6,715 nt of DNA from an uncultured Alphaproteobacteria bacterium (GCA_937950105.1 CALFEM010000315.1:1-6715), one strand, 5' to 3'; counted from the first letter of the stretch, positions 1-6,715 are shown. The notes: generated from the sequence alone by a model not told the origin. A program made the numbers and translations.

Positions 1-47
1 GACCACCGAGATCTACACTCTTTCCCTACACGACGCTCTTCCGATCT
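1..47 (+). other. Illumina TruSeq universal adapter remnant (non-genomic)
   Basis: These bases match the last 47 bases of the 58-base Illumina TruSeq universal (P5) adapter without a mismatch as I recall that sequence. The match includes the flow-cell part and the read-1 primer site, and it ends in the characteristic CGCTCTTCCGATCT. The adapter reads directly into the insert, so real genomic sequence begins at 48. From 48 on, the minus strand is an uninterrupted coding frame that stops matching its protein family exactly at this junction. This is a library or assembly artefact and should not be annotated as biology. Confidence 0.98.
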
Positions 48-1142
48 CCGCTTCCTCGGCTCCTCGCCGAGCATGGAGAACAGCCCGGAGACGCGCTCCT
101 CGTGGCCGCCCGCGCCGAGCACGGTGGCGCCGTCCGGCAACTCGCCGGTGATGACGCGGGCGAGCGACAGCTTGCCGCCGTGATTGGTGTAGAGCGTCTT
201 GAACACGACCGCGGACGACGCCTCACCTGCGAGACCGAGACGCTGTGCGGCGCGCTCGACGCCCGGCGCTTCGTGACGCAGCGCCTTGAGCAGCCGCGAG
301 ATGCCGTGACCGTCGGCGGCCGAACCGAGCAGCACCGGACAGATCAGCCCCTCGGCGAGTTCTCGCGACAGGTCGTCGAAAATGCGGTCCTTCGGTGGCT
401 CGATGTCGCTCAGCAACTGCTCCATCAGCGCGTCGTCGTAGTCGGCGAGCTGTTCGAGCATGTGGAAGCGCGCCTCGCGCTCGCGATCGGCCTGTATTTC
501 CGGCAGGGGCACGATCTCGGAGACGGCGTGCTCGCGGTAGACGTAGGCGCGCTCGGAGGCAAGGTCGATGAAGCCCGTGGCGACGCCGTTCTCCCAGATC
601 GGGATCTGTCGCAGCACCAGCGGCTTGGTGCTCGCCGGCTGCAGCATGGGGATGATCTCGCGCACCGGCGTCGAGAAGGCGTCGATCTTGTTGAGGAACA
701 GCAGGTGCGGGATGCCGCGGTCTTCGAGCTGTTTCAGGATCAGCTGCAGGGCGGGCACGCGTTTCGGGTCGGGTTCGCAGACGACGACGGCCGCGTCGCA
801 GACCGACAGCGCCAATGCGCCTTCGTGCTGGAATTCGAGCGAGCCCGGGCAGTCGATGAAGGTGAAGTGATCTCCGAGGTATTCGACGTCGGCGACGTTC
901 AGCGCGACGCTCATGCCGTGCGCGCGCGCCTCCGCGCTCTGGTCACCGACCGTGTTGCCGTCGGCCACGGTTCCAGCGCGCGTGATGGCGCCGCAGCGCT
1001 CGAGGATCGCCTCGAGCAGCATGGTTTTGCCGGCGAGATAGGGTCCTATAAGAGCAATGGCGCGAGCTGATCGGCCCGCGCCATTTGCAGCACTTGCTTG
1101 GCCCTTGGCTTCGCTCCGTTTGGAGTCACCTTTTTCTGGCAT
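48..1142 (-). CDS. Elongation factor G-like translational GTPase, C-terminus missing
   Basis: This is the N-terminal 365 residues of an EF-G-like protein; from memory such proteins are about 650-700 residues in alphaproteobacteria, so about half is lost at the adapter junction. The GTPase domain shows a P-loop (GPYLAGKT, residues 33-40), the G3 motif DCPG (97-100), the G4 motif NKID (151-154) and a G5-like GSAADG near 273-278. Domain II begins around residue 310 (VVFKTLYTNHGGKLSLARV). The ATG at 1142 is chosen because GGGAGAAG lies 4 bases upstream and the first 27 residues form a hydrophilic, low-complexity lead-in to the GTPase fold. Canonical EF-G has DTPGH and a switch I RGITI. Here the residue after DCPG is Ser101, and the switch I region reads AHGMSV, so it is a paralogue rather than the main fusA product. 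The family is presumably ribosome-associated and cytosolic, but its exact role is unknown to me. No neighbouring str-operon genes are present. Confidence 0.9.
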
Positions 1143-1482
1143 ATCGCTTCTCCCGTTTGCCCGCTGTGCGGGATCGCCCCGAGGGGATGGGGCCAGTCCC
1201 GGTATCCGCCGGAGCATGTCCGGTCGGCCGATGGAGGGTGCCGGAAGGCAGCCGCCGACCAGCATTGCCGGCGAAAAACGCGCGTCGACTCGCGACCACG
1301 ACTCCACGCCCGGGAGTGGAGCGCAGTATTCGCATGTTCGCGCCGCGCGGCGGCAAGCGCAAGGGTGCGAGATCAATTGCTAAATCAGAGATGGCGGATC
1401 AGAGGCCGAAGTCCGGGTTCGCTATGGTGCATCGCAACATCGATGGAGCTGAATACTTCGCACTGCAACCTGCAGAAAAGAC

Positions 1483-1501
1483 TTTCCGAGTAGAACGGAA
1501 A
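1483..1501. repeat. Short inverted repeat upstream of -35 candidate
   Basis: TTTCCG and CGGAAA are separated by 7 bases (AGTAGAA). The repeat ends 6 bases before the proposed -35 element at 1508, a position typical of an activator or other regulator site. The arms are only 6 bases, so chance is a real possibility. Confidence 0.3.
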
Positions 1502-1507
1502 AATTAC

Positions 1508-1536
1508 TTGACCTGCGTTATCCTTGCATCATCATG
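1508..1536 (+). promoter_or_regulatory. Candidate sigma-70 promoter for the 78-residue gene
   Basis: A -35 candidate TTGACC at 1508-1513 is followed, after 17 bases, by a weak -10 candidate ATCATG at 1531-1536. It sits in the most A+T-rich part of the gap. If used, transcription would start near 1543 and leave a leader of about 90 bases before the start codon at 1636. The -35 is good and the -10 is poor. Confidence 0.4.
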
Positions 1537-1635
1537 GATTCGGCGCCCGTTTCGGGAACCACTCCCGTCGCCTGTGCATTCGGTAGTCCGAGTGAGGCGA
1601 GAGGGCCGGGTGCCAGCGGTAGAGAGGCGTAGGAC

Positions 1636-1872
1636 ATGCGGATCAAGTCCCTGATGACGGCGGCGGAAGCGGCGGGCTACGCGATGGCCCCTGATGCAGA
1701 TTATTTCCACGACTGCGACGACGTTGCTCCGGAGCTCAGTTCCGAACTCGTCGAGGTGGCCCACGGTCAGGAGCGCGCCGGCCTGCCGGCGGTCGTTTCG
1801 CGCACCGCGGTCGCCGAGACCTGGTTCCGCAGCGTCCTCGGCGGCTACCTGGGTCGCCGTGCGCCGGCCTGA
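1636..1872 (+). CDS. Hypothetical 78-residue acidic protein
   Basis: I do not recognise this protein. Third codon positions are strongly G/C, as in the neighbouring real genes, and the gene is framed by a promoter candidate upstream and a strong terminator 46 bases downstream, which supports an independent small gene. The ATG at 1636 is preceded by purine-rich GAGAGG and TAGGA stretches. The N-terminal 20 residues (MRIKSLMTAAEAAGYAMAPD) are Ala-rich and probably helical. The middle carries an acidic segment (DADYFHDCDD, then E-rich, residues 20-45), and the C-terminus is basic and aromatic (WFRSVLGGYLGRR). No membrane segment, signal peptide or metal motif is clear, though a single Cys sits in the acidic segment. 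It is probably cytosolic. It could still be a spurious frame. Confidence 0.6.
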   Translation: MRIKSLMTAAEAAGYAMAPDADYFHDCDDVAPELSSELVEVAHGQERAGLPAVVSRTAVAETWFRSVLGGYLGRRAPA

Positions 1873-1918
1873 TCGCTGGCCGCGAGCGCGAGTGATTTCC
1901 TCCTGAAGAACGAACCTG

Positions 1919-1945
1919 AAAGCGCCGGCATTGCTGGCGCTTTTT
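1919..1945 (+). terminator. Rho-independent terminator after the 78-residue gene
   Basis: AGCGCC pairs with GGCGCT around a short GC-containing apex, followed by five T residues (1941-1945) and preceded by AAA. This is a classic intrinsic terminator. It isolates the small gene from the cytochrome gene that follows in the same direction. Confidence 0.88.
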
Positions 1946-2015
1946 GCTTGTCCATTGCGTTGTCGAGACCTTCGATTGCGCGACGGCTACGCCCCGCGGG
2001 GGTACAGGCTGCTTC

Positions 2016-2044
2016 TTCCAATGCTTCCTGCCGCACCCTATGTT
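2016..2044 (+). promoter_or_regulatory. Weak candidate promoter for cytochrome c'
   Basis: TTCCAA (2016-2021) and TATGTT (2039-2044) are separated by 17 bases and lie about 55 bases before the start codon. The upstream terminator at 1919-1945 implies that a promoter must exist between 1946 and 2100. This is the best pair I see, but both hexamers are imperfect. Confidence 0.27.
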
Positions 2045-2063
2045 GCGGCGTGTGCGTAGAAAC

Positions 2064-2077
2064 CGCTCGTTCGAGCG
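2064..2077. repeat. Perfect hairpin in cytochrome c' leader
   Basis: CGCTCG and CGAGCG flank TT, giving a 14-base perfect inverted repeat that ends 23 bases before the ATG at 2101. It could be an operator half-site pair or a small RNA hairpin in the leader. It does not match the FNR consensus, and no NO-regulator box is obvious. Confidence 0.35.
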
Positions 2078-2100
2078 ACTTCATCCGACCGGAGACCGAT

Positions 2101-2553
2101 ATGCTTCGTGCCCTGTTGCCCGCCACGGCCATCGCTGCAGCACTTCTCGTCCTCCCGCCATCCGCCGCTCAGTCGCAGAATCTCGAGCCGATCAAGGAAC
2201 GCAAGGCGCTGCTCAAGGAGATGGGCAAGGCGACCAAGGACCCGGGCGCCATGCTCAAGCAGGAAGTGCCGTTCGATCTCGCTGCGGTGAAGGCCGCGCT
2301 CGCCGCCTATAAGGCCAACGCGCCGAAGATCGCCAAGCTGTTCCCGGACGACGCCAGGACGGGCGGCGAGACCGAGGCCCTGCCGGCGATATGGGAGAAC
2401 AAGGACGATTTCGCCAAGCGCTTCGACAAGCTGGTCGCCGATGCGACGGCTGCGGAAGGCAAGATTACCGACGAGTTCTCGTTCCAGGAGGAATTCCCGA
2501 AAGTCGTCGGCAACTGCGGCGGATGCCACAAACAGTATCGCGAGAAGAAATGA
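2101..2553 (+). CDS. cycP: Cytochrome c' (class II c-type cytochrome), exported
   Basis: The 150-residue precursor has a signal peptide (residues 1 to about 24: Arg3, an Ala/Leu core, then SAAQSQ as the likely cleavage zone), so it acts in the periplasm. The mature part is a four-helix-bundle class II cytochrome with the haem site at the extreme C-terminus, CGGCH (139-143), followed by KQYREKK. The family's N-terminal R-x-x-x-[L/M] motif is present as R34-KAL-L38. Leu at the distal position is typical of five-coordinate high-spin cytochromes c', whereas Met would suggest a low-spin c556. FDLAAVKAAL and EALPAIWENKDDFAKR match conserved helix segments. Cytochromes c' bind NO and CO, with proposed roles in nitrosative-stress protection. 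GGAG 5 bases before the ATG and the signal peptide fix the start, and longer upstream frames are rejected. It appears monocistronic, lying between two terminators. Confidence 0.93.
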   Translation: MLRALLPATAIAAALLVLPPSAAQSQNLEPIKERKALLKEMGKATKDPGAMLKQEVPFDLAAVKAALAAYKANAPKIAKLFPDDARTGGETEALPAIWENKDDFAKRFDKLVADATAAEGKITDEFSFQEEFPKVVGNCGGCHKQYREKK

Positions 2554-2578
2554 CGTCCGACGACCTCGCCTGACATGG

Positions 2579-2613
2579 AAAGGCCCGCGTGCAGCGCTGC
2601 ACGCGGGCCTTTT
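2579..2613. terminator. Bidirectional terminator, 34-base perfect palindrome
   Basis: Bases 2579-2612 form a perfect inverted repeat (17 + 17) centred on AGCGCT, GC-rich in the stem and flanked by A-rich sequence on the left and T-rich on the right. It lies 26 bases after the cytochrome stop and 24 bases after the stop of the convergent aminotransferase gene. It can therefore terminate both transcripts, with four Ts on the plus strand and a similar run on the minus strand. Confidence 0.9.
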
Positions 2614-2636
2614 CTACTTCGCGCGTGGCGGCCGGC

Positions 2637-4209
<1,573 letters not shown>

Positions 4210-4485
4210 ATGCGGCACCGCAAGGATATGTTGAACAGGGCCCGCCCCCGGACGGAGGCGCTGCGCGTCGCGCGCGACGGCTCGATCGCGCTCGGGCTGT
4301 TCACCATCGTCGCCGGGGGCAGCAGTCTCGCCAACGGCCCCGCCGCGCTGCTCGAAAGCCCGGATCGAACCGTGGCGACCGTGGTTCTGGCCGTCGTATT
4401 CGCCAGTGGTGTCGCCTTCAGCATGGCTTTTCTCCGCCATTTGAGGTCGCTTTATGCGGTCTCGCGGACCCGCCGCCGCCGCTGA
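4210..4485 (+). CDS. Hypothetical 91-residue protein with two membrane segments
   Basis: I do not recognise the family. The protein has a basic N-terminus (residues 1-24, rich in Arg), a first hydrophobic segment at about 25-48 (SIALGLFTIVAGG...), a short loop with an acidic patch (ESPDRT), and a second strong membrane helix at about 55-76 (TVATVVLAVVFASGVAF). It ends in a very basic tail of five Arg residues. By the positive-inside rule both ends face the cytoplasm. The ATG at 4210 has a purine-rich AGAGGGAAG upstream. The ATG at 4228, with AAGGA just before it, is an alternative that would shorten the protein by six residues. Codon third positions are G/C-rich, which supports real coding. 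It may be co-transcribed with the next gene, 179 bases downstream. No terminator with a T-tract follows. Confidence 0.65.
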   Translation: MRHRKDMLNRARPRTEALRVARDGSIALGLFTIVAGGSSLANGPAALLESPDRTVATVVLAVVFASGVAFSMAFLRHLRSLYAVSRTRRRR

Positions 4486-4583
4486 TGGGCCGGCAAGGGC
4501 GCTCGCTCCGCGCGGACAAAGAATGAGCTGCGCGGGTCGCCGTCCTTGTGCACACAACCTTGAGCATGATCCTCCGCCACATC

Positions 4584-4612
4584 TTTGCCGTACGCATCAC
4601 GCCCCCTATATT
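4584..4612 (+). promoter_or_regulatory. Sigma-70-type promoter for the 172-residue gene
   Basis: TTTGCC (4584-4589) and TATATT (4607-4612) are separated by exactly 17 bases, and transcription would start near 4619. The start codon at 4665 lies about 45 bases further on. The promoter falls inside the longer open frame that begins at 4548, which argues for translation starting at 4665. Confidence 0.55.
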
Positions 4613-4625
4613 GATCGCGGGCTCC

Positions 4626-4642
4626 CCCGGTGATTTGCCGGG
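4626..4642 (+). promoter_or_regulatory. Leader hairpin between promoter and start codon
   Basis: CCCGG and CCGGG flank the 7-base loop TGATTTG. The hairpin would sit near the 5' end of the transcript, 22 bases before the start codon. It could stabilise the mRNA or be accidental. It has no T-tract and is not a terminator. Confidence 0.3.
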
Positions 4643-4664
4643 CAACGAGGCAGAGGCCACGACG

Positions 4665-5183
4665 ATGACCGACGCGACGAAACAGAGTTCCGGGCACGCG
4701 CCGCGTGCCGCGCTTTTCTCGATTGCCCTGGGTCTCGGCGGTCTCGCCGCCGCAGCCTTCACCAGCGACATGAACTTCGCCTCGGGCCTCGAACGCGCCA
4801 TCGCGGTGCAGGCGTCCGAAGAGGCGCGCCGCGTCGCCGGTCCGGTCGCCGCACCGGTGGTCGGCAGCGAGGCGTTCTGGCTGACGAAACCCGTCGGCGA
4901 TGCCGCGACGGGCATCCAGCCGGCGGCGTTCGTCGCGAAAGTTGCGCGCGGCGATCGCTTCGACTTTGCCGGCGCGGGCGGCAAGCGCGTGCTCGAAGTC
5001 GTGGACGTGCAGGAAATCGCCTCCGATGCGCGCGATGGCGCCAAGCCGGGCAAGCCGCAACTGCTGATCAGCTTCAAGGATATCGCCGGCAGCTCGGCTC
5101 CCGCGGTGCGGATGCTGGTCGATGCCGACGCGCCTCTCGCCGTCCTCGCTCCGGTTTCGCGTGAGGTGGATCGCGCGCTATAA
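4665..5183 (+). CDS. Hypothetical 172-residue membrane-anchored protein
   Basis: I do not recognise the family. There is a hydrophilic N-terminus (1-13) and one hydrophobic segment at about 14-33 (RAALFSIALGLGGLAAAAF), which is either an uncleaved membrane anchor or a signal peptide. The rest, about 140 residues, is probably periplasmic. It contains a helical part (SGLERAIAVQASEEARR), a loop with GSEAFWLTKPVG, and a region with alternating strands (VARGDRFDFAGAGGKRVLEVVDVQEI, then PQLLISFKDI and VRMLVDADAPLAVL) that looks like a small beta domain. There is no Cys, so no disulphide or lipobox. The ATG at 4665 is chosen because AGAGG lies 9 bases upstream and a promoter lies at 4584-4612. The in-frame extension to 4548 would encode non-conserved leader sequence. 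Confidence 0.7.
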   Translation: MTDATKQSSGHAPRAALFSIALGLGGLAAAAFTSDMNFASGLERAIAVQASEEARRVAGPVAAPVVGSEAFWLTKPVGDAATGIQPAAFVAKVARGDRFDFAGAGGKRVLEVVDVQEIASDARDGAKPGKPQLLISFKDIAGSSAPAVRMLVDADAPLAVLAPVSREVDRAL

Positions 5184-5265
5184 GGTCGTTCAGGGGCGCG
5201 CGAGCGGGTGGGGTCGCCCCGGCGGCTCGTCGTGGCCGCGCCATTGGCCTGCGGAGCATAACGTC

Positions 5266-5445
5266 ATGCGGCTCAATCCGCCGACGATCGTGATTTTCCT
5301 GATCTCGCTGGTGATCGCCGTGGTGGCGTTGATCACCAAGCTTGGTTTCGTGCACATGCCGCGCTACCTGCCGCATCAGGAGTATTGGCTGGCGATCACC
5401 GCCTACCTGATCCTGATGGTCGGCACTCTGGTGCGCGGGCTCTGA
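5266..5445 (+). CDS. Small 59-residue inner-membrane protein
   Basis: Two membrane helices are plain: residues 8-25 (IVIFLISLVIAVVALITK) and about 40-57 (YWLAITAYLILMVGTLVRG). They are joined by a short loop with RYLPHQ, giving a hairpin across the inner membrane. The start is well set by GGAG (5252-5255) 10 bases before the ATG. The layout (MRLNPPT start, helix, short loop, aromatic residue, helix, basic end) resembles a small uncharacterised membrane protein that I recall as common in Rhizobiales and relatives; this is from memory and no function is known to me. It follows the 172-residue gene by 82 bases in the same direction without an intervening terminator, so co-transcription is likely. 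It converges on the dehydrogenase gene with only 25 bases between the stops. Confidence 0.8.
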   Translation: MRLNPPTIVIFLISLVIAVVALITKLGFVHMPRYLPHQEYWLAITAYLILMVGTLVRGL

Positions 5446-5470
5446 CGCCTGCAGCGGGGCTCGGCGCGCA

Positions 5471-6187
5471 TCACCATGCAATCGGCTTCTTGTCACGAAA
5501 GAAGCCGCCGCTCGGACCGTCGTTCTCCAGAGTCGCCAGCCACACGGCCGTCTCGGCGCCGACCTCGACGCTACGCTCGGCGTCGGGCCCGCCCATGTCG
5601 GTCTTGACCCAGCCCGGGCACATCGAATTGACCTTGATGTCGGTGCCGGCGAGTTCGGCCGCCAGCGTGCGCGTCAAAGCGTTGAGAGCGGCTTTCGACA
5701 TGCGGTAGGCCGGCCAGCCCTTGCCCATGTCGGCGAGCTGCCCCAGCCCCGAGGACAGATTGACGATGCGTCCATAACCGCCCTTCTGCATGACGGGCAA
5801 AGCTGCCTGCGTCAGCTGCAGCGCGCCGACGGTGTTCACGCGAAACGTCTCCATCACCCTGTCCACGGGCGTGTCGAGCACGCTCGCCGTCGGCGCGCCG
5901 GGCCCATCGATGAGGATGCCGGCGTTGTTCACGAGGATGTCGAGGCGGCCGAACATGCCGACCACCTCGGCGACCGCCGAGCGGCAGCTCGCGGCGTCGA
6001 CCACGTCGAGCGCGATGACCGGAACCTCGAGGCCCTCTTTCTGCAGGGTCTCGGCGGCCGCTTCGCCCTTGGCCTTGTCGCGCGAGCCGAGAGCCGCCAT
6101 GACGCCCTTGCGGGCGAGCTGGCGCACGGTTTCCAGGCCGATGCCGCGATTGGCGCCGCTGACCAGAGCGATGCGCATGTCCGCCAT
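5471..6187 (-). CDS. Short-chain dehydrogenase/reductase (SDR), carbonyl reductase-like
   Basis: This complete 238-residue classical SDR is an NAD(P)-dependent oxidoreductase with a Rossmann fold, probably cytosolic. The cofactor glycine motif is SGANRGIG (10-17); Asp61-Val62, NNAG (87-90), Asn118, Ser145/Ser146 and the catalytic Tyr161-x-x-x-Lys165 follow in normal order and spacing. PGWVKTDMGG (191-200) and the C-terminal GPSGGFFRDKKPIAW resemble carbonyl reductase-like SDRs. Ser35-Arg36 after the second beta strand suggests a preference for NADPH. The substrate cannot be read from sequence. The ATG at 6187 has GGGGAG about 10 bases upstream; the in-frame ATG at 6178 is an alternative. It lies downstream of the CBS-domain gene on the same strand, 130 bases apart. 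Confidence 0.92.
   Translation of the reverse strand: MADMRIALVSGANRGIGLETVRQLARKGVMAALGSRDKAKGEAAAETLQKEGLEVPVIALDVVDAASCRSAVAEVVGMFGRLDILVNNAGILIDGPGAPTASVLDTPVDRVMETFRVNTVGALQLTQAALPVMQKGGYGRIVNLSSGLGQLADMGKGWPAYRMSKAALNALTRTLAAELAGTDIKVNSMCPGWVKTDMGGPDAERSVEVGAETAVWLATLENDGPSGGFFRDKKPIAW
5483..5507. repeat. Perfect 9-base inverted repeat inside SDR 3' end
   Basis: CGGCTTCTT and AAGAAGCCG flank a 7-base loop, inside the last codons of the dehydrogenase (GFFRDKKP) and 37 bases after the convergent 59-residue gene's stop. It could end or stabilise the plus-strand transcript. No T-tract follows on either strand, so it is not a classic intrinsic terminator. Confidence 0.4.
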
Positions 6188-6231
6188 GTTCGTCCGTCTC
6201 CCCGCTTCATTCGGATCGCGAATTTGCGACT

Positions 6232-6259
6232 ACCATAGACGGGTGGGAACGTCAGGCAA
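6232..6259 (-). promoter_or_regulatory. Candidate promoter for the SDR gene
   Basis: On the minus strand TTGCCT (6259-6254) and TATGGT (6237-6232) are 16 bases apart. A transcript would start near 6225 and leave a leader of about 38 bases before the ATG at 6187. The hexamers are moderate matches. Confidence 0.37.
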
Positions 6260-6265
6260 CAACCG

Positions 6266-6295
6266 ATGCTCCGCGCGGCTCGCCGTACGGAGCAT
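6266..6295 (-). terminator. Hairpin after the CBS-domain gene, possible terminator
   Basis: ATGCTCCG (6266-6273) and CGGAGCAT (6288-6295) form an 8-base perfect stem with a 14-base GC-rich loop that can itself pair. It lies 22 bases after the CBS gene's stop on the minus strand. What follows is only weakly T-rich (CGGTTGTTG), so termination would be inefficient or Rho-assisted. Confidence 0.42.
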
Positions 6296-6317
6296 GGCCG
6301 CGGCAAGGGGCGCGGCG

Positions 6318-6715
6318 TCAGGTTTCGGCAACGATCTGCCCAAGGGCGCGTTCGCGCAGAACGCGGCCTTCGATCTCGGCGTCTTCGAGCCGGATCTTGA
6401 CCAGATCGCCGATGCTGACGATGCCCGCGACACGGCTTCCATCCATGACGAGCATGTGACGCACACGATCGTCTGTCATGCGGTGCAGGACATCGGACAC
6501 GCGCTCATCCGGTTGGCATGTCGGCACGGGCGATCGGGTCGCGGTCGAGATCGGCTCGTCGAGGGCGGCGTTGCCGCGCCGGGCCAGGGCATGAATGATC
6601 GACCGGTCGGACGCGATGCCGAGCGGGGCCGTGTCACCGGGCTCGGTGACCATCACCGACGCAATGTTACGCTCGTCGAACAAGGCGATGACGTCCTTGA
6701 TGGCCCGCGTTCTCC
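6318..6715 (-). CDS. Tandem CBS-domain protein, N-terminus missing
   Basis: 131 residues are visible. The frame stays open to the window end, so the start codon lies beyond 6715; TTG at 6683 is an internal codon, not the start. Two CBS domains can be read. The first is partial (IKDVIALFDERNIASVMVTE ... PLGIASDRSIIHALARRG). The second is complete (SPVPTCQPDERVSDVLHRM ... RHMLVMDGSRVAGIVSIGDLVKIRL), followed by a short charged C-terminal helix ending ALGQIVAET. From memory, stand-alone tandem-CBS proteins of this kind in proteobacteria are about 140 residues, so perhaps 10-15 residues are missing. CBS pairs bind adenosine nucleotides such as AMP, ATP or NAD and act as energy or redox sensors for partners; no partner is fused here. 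It is cytosolic. Confidence 0.88.
   Translation of the reverse strand, partial: RTRAIKDVIALFDERNIASVMVTEPGDTAPLGIASDRSIIHALARRGNAALDEPISTATRSPVPTCQPDERVSDVLHRMTDDRVRHMLVMDGSRVAGIVSIGDLVKIRLEDAEIEGRVLRERALGQIVAET

Larger units (their letters stand above)
1143..1635. other. 493-base intergenic region between divergent genes
   Basis: No convincing gene lies here. Reading frames crossing it are low-complexity, rich in Arg/Pro/Ser, and overlap the well-supported EF-G-like start. The part next to the EF-G-like gene (about 1150-1350) is GC-rich with several small hairpins, for example CCCG-CTGTG-CGGG near 1160 and CTCCAC/GTGGAG near 1302-1321. The stretch 1375-1540 is noticeably richer in A+T, as expected for a promoter zone. 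It holds the inverted repeat at 1483-1501 and the promoter candidate at 1508-1536. I see no clear promoter for the minus-strand gene. Confidence 0.6.

Noticed and set aside
26..226. Short minus-strand frame crossing the adapter junction
   Set aside because: It runs into adapter sequence and lies out of frame with the clearly homologous EF-G-like gene.
102..1070. Long plus-strand open frame of 322 codons
   Set aside because: It is the antisense shadow of the EF-G-like gene. Its product is low-complexity (Arg/Asp/Val-rich), whereas the minus strand shows all the GTPase motifs.
1400..1430. GGGTTCGC near 1416 considered as a tRNA T-arm
   Set aside because: No matching acceptor, anticodon or D-arm sequences at the required spacing.
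1085..1654. Plus-strand open frame of 189 codons through the intergenic gap
   Set aside because: It overlaps the EF-G-like start and the orphan gene start, has no recognisable motif or ribosome binding site, and its composition looks like translated GC-rich spacer.
1261..1935. Near-identical 13-mer at 1261-1273 (reverse) and 1923-1935 (12 of 13 bases)
   Set aside because: Short and GC-rich. One copy is part of an ordinary terminator stem, so it is compatible with chance and there is no third copy.
4418..5077. Minus-strand open frames of 219 and 202 codons
   Set aside because: Both oppose the 172-residue plus-strand gene, which has a promoter, ribosome binding site and membrane segment. The minus frames have none of these.

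Overview
The window looks like one short contig from a GC-rich alphaproteobacterium. Coding regions are G/C-rich at third codon positions. The elongation factor G-like protein, the 59-residue membrane protein and the aspartate aminotransferase all resemble alphaproteobacterial families. I cannot name a genus. The first 47 bases are not genomic: they match the 3' part of the Illumina TruSeq universal adapter. Genomic sequence therefore starts at 48, inside a gene, and the right end (6715) also cuts a gene.

Layout. 48-1142 (-): N-terminal half of a translation-factor GTPase (EF-G-like), truncated by the adapter. 1143-1635: a 493-base gap with a candidate promoter, a small inverted repeat and a long leader. 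1636-1872 (+): a 78-residue orphan protein followed by a textbook intrinsic terminator. 2101-2553 (+): an exported cytochrome c' (class II c-type cytochrome). A 34-base perfect palindrome then serves as a probable bidirectional terminator. 2637-3839 (-): a class I aspartate aminotransferase. 3840-4209: a 370-base gap. 4210-4485, 4665-5183 and 5266-5445 (all +): three small membrane or membrane-anchored proteins of unknown function. 5471-6187 (-): a classical short-chain dehydrogenase/reductase. 6318-6715 (-): a tandem-CBS-domain protein that lacks its N-terminus at the window edge.

Most genes appear to be single transcription units. The three small plus-strand membrane genes run in one direction and might be partly co-transcribed, although the middle one has its own good sigma-70-type promoter. 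The content is housekeeping (translation, amino-acid metabolism), periplasmic electron/NO-related redox chemistry, and hypothetical envelope proteins. I see no mobile element, CRISPR array, rRNA or tRNA, and no multi-gene assembly that looks like a defence or biosynthetic system. The points most worth checking are the retained adapter, the altered GTPase motifs of the EF-G-like protein, and the orphan small genes with their own signals.
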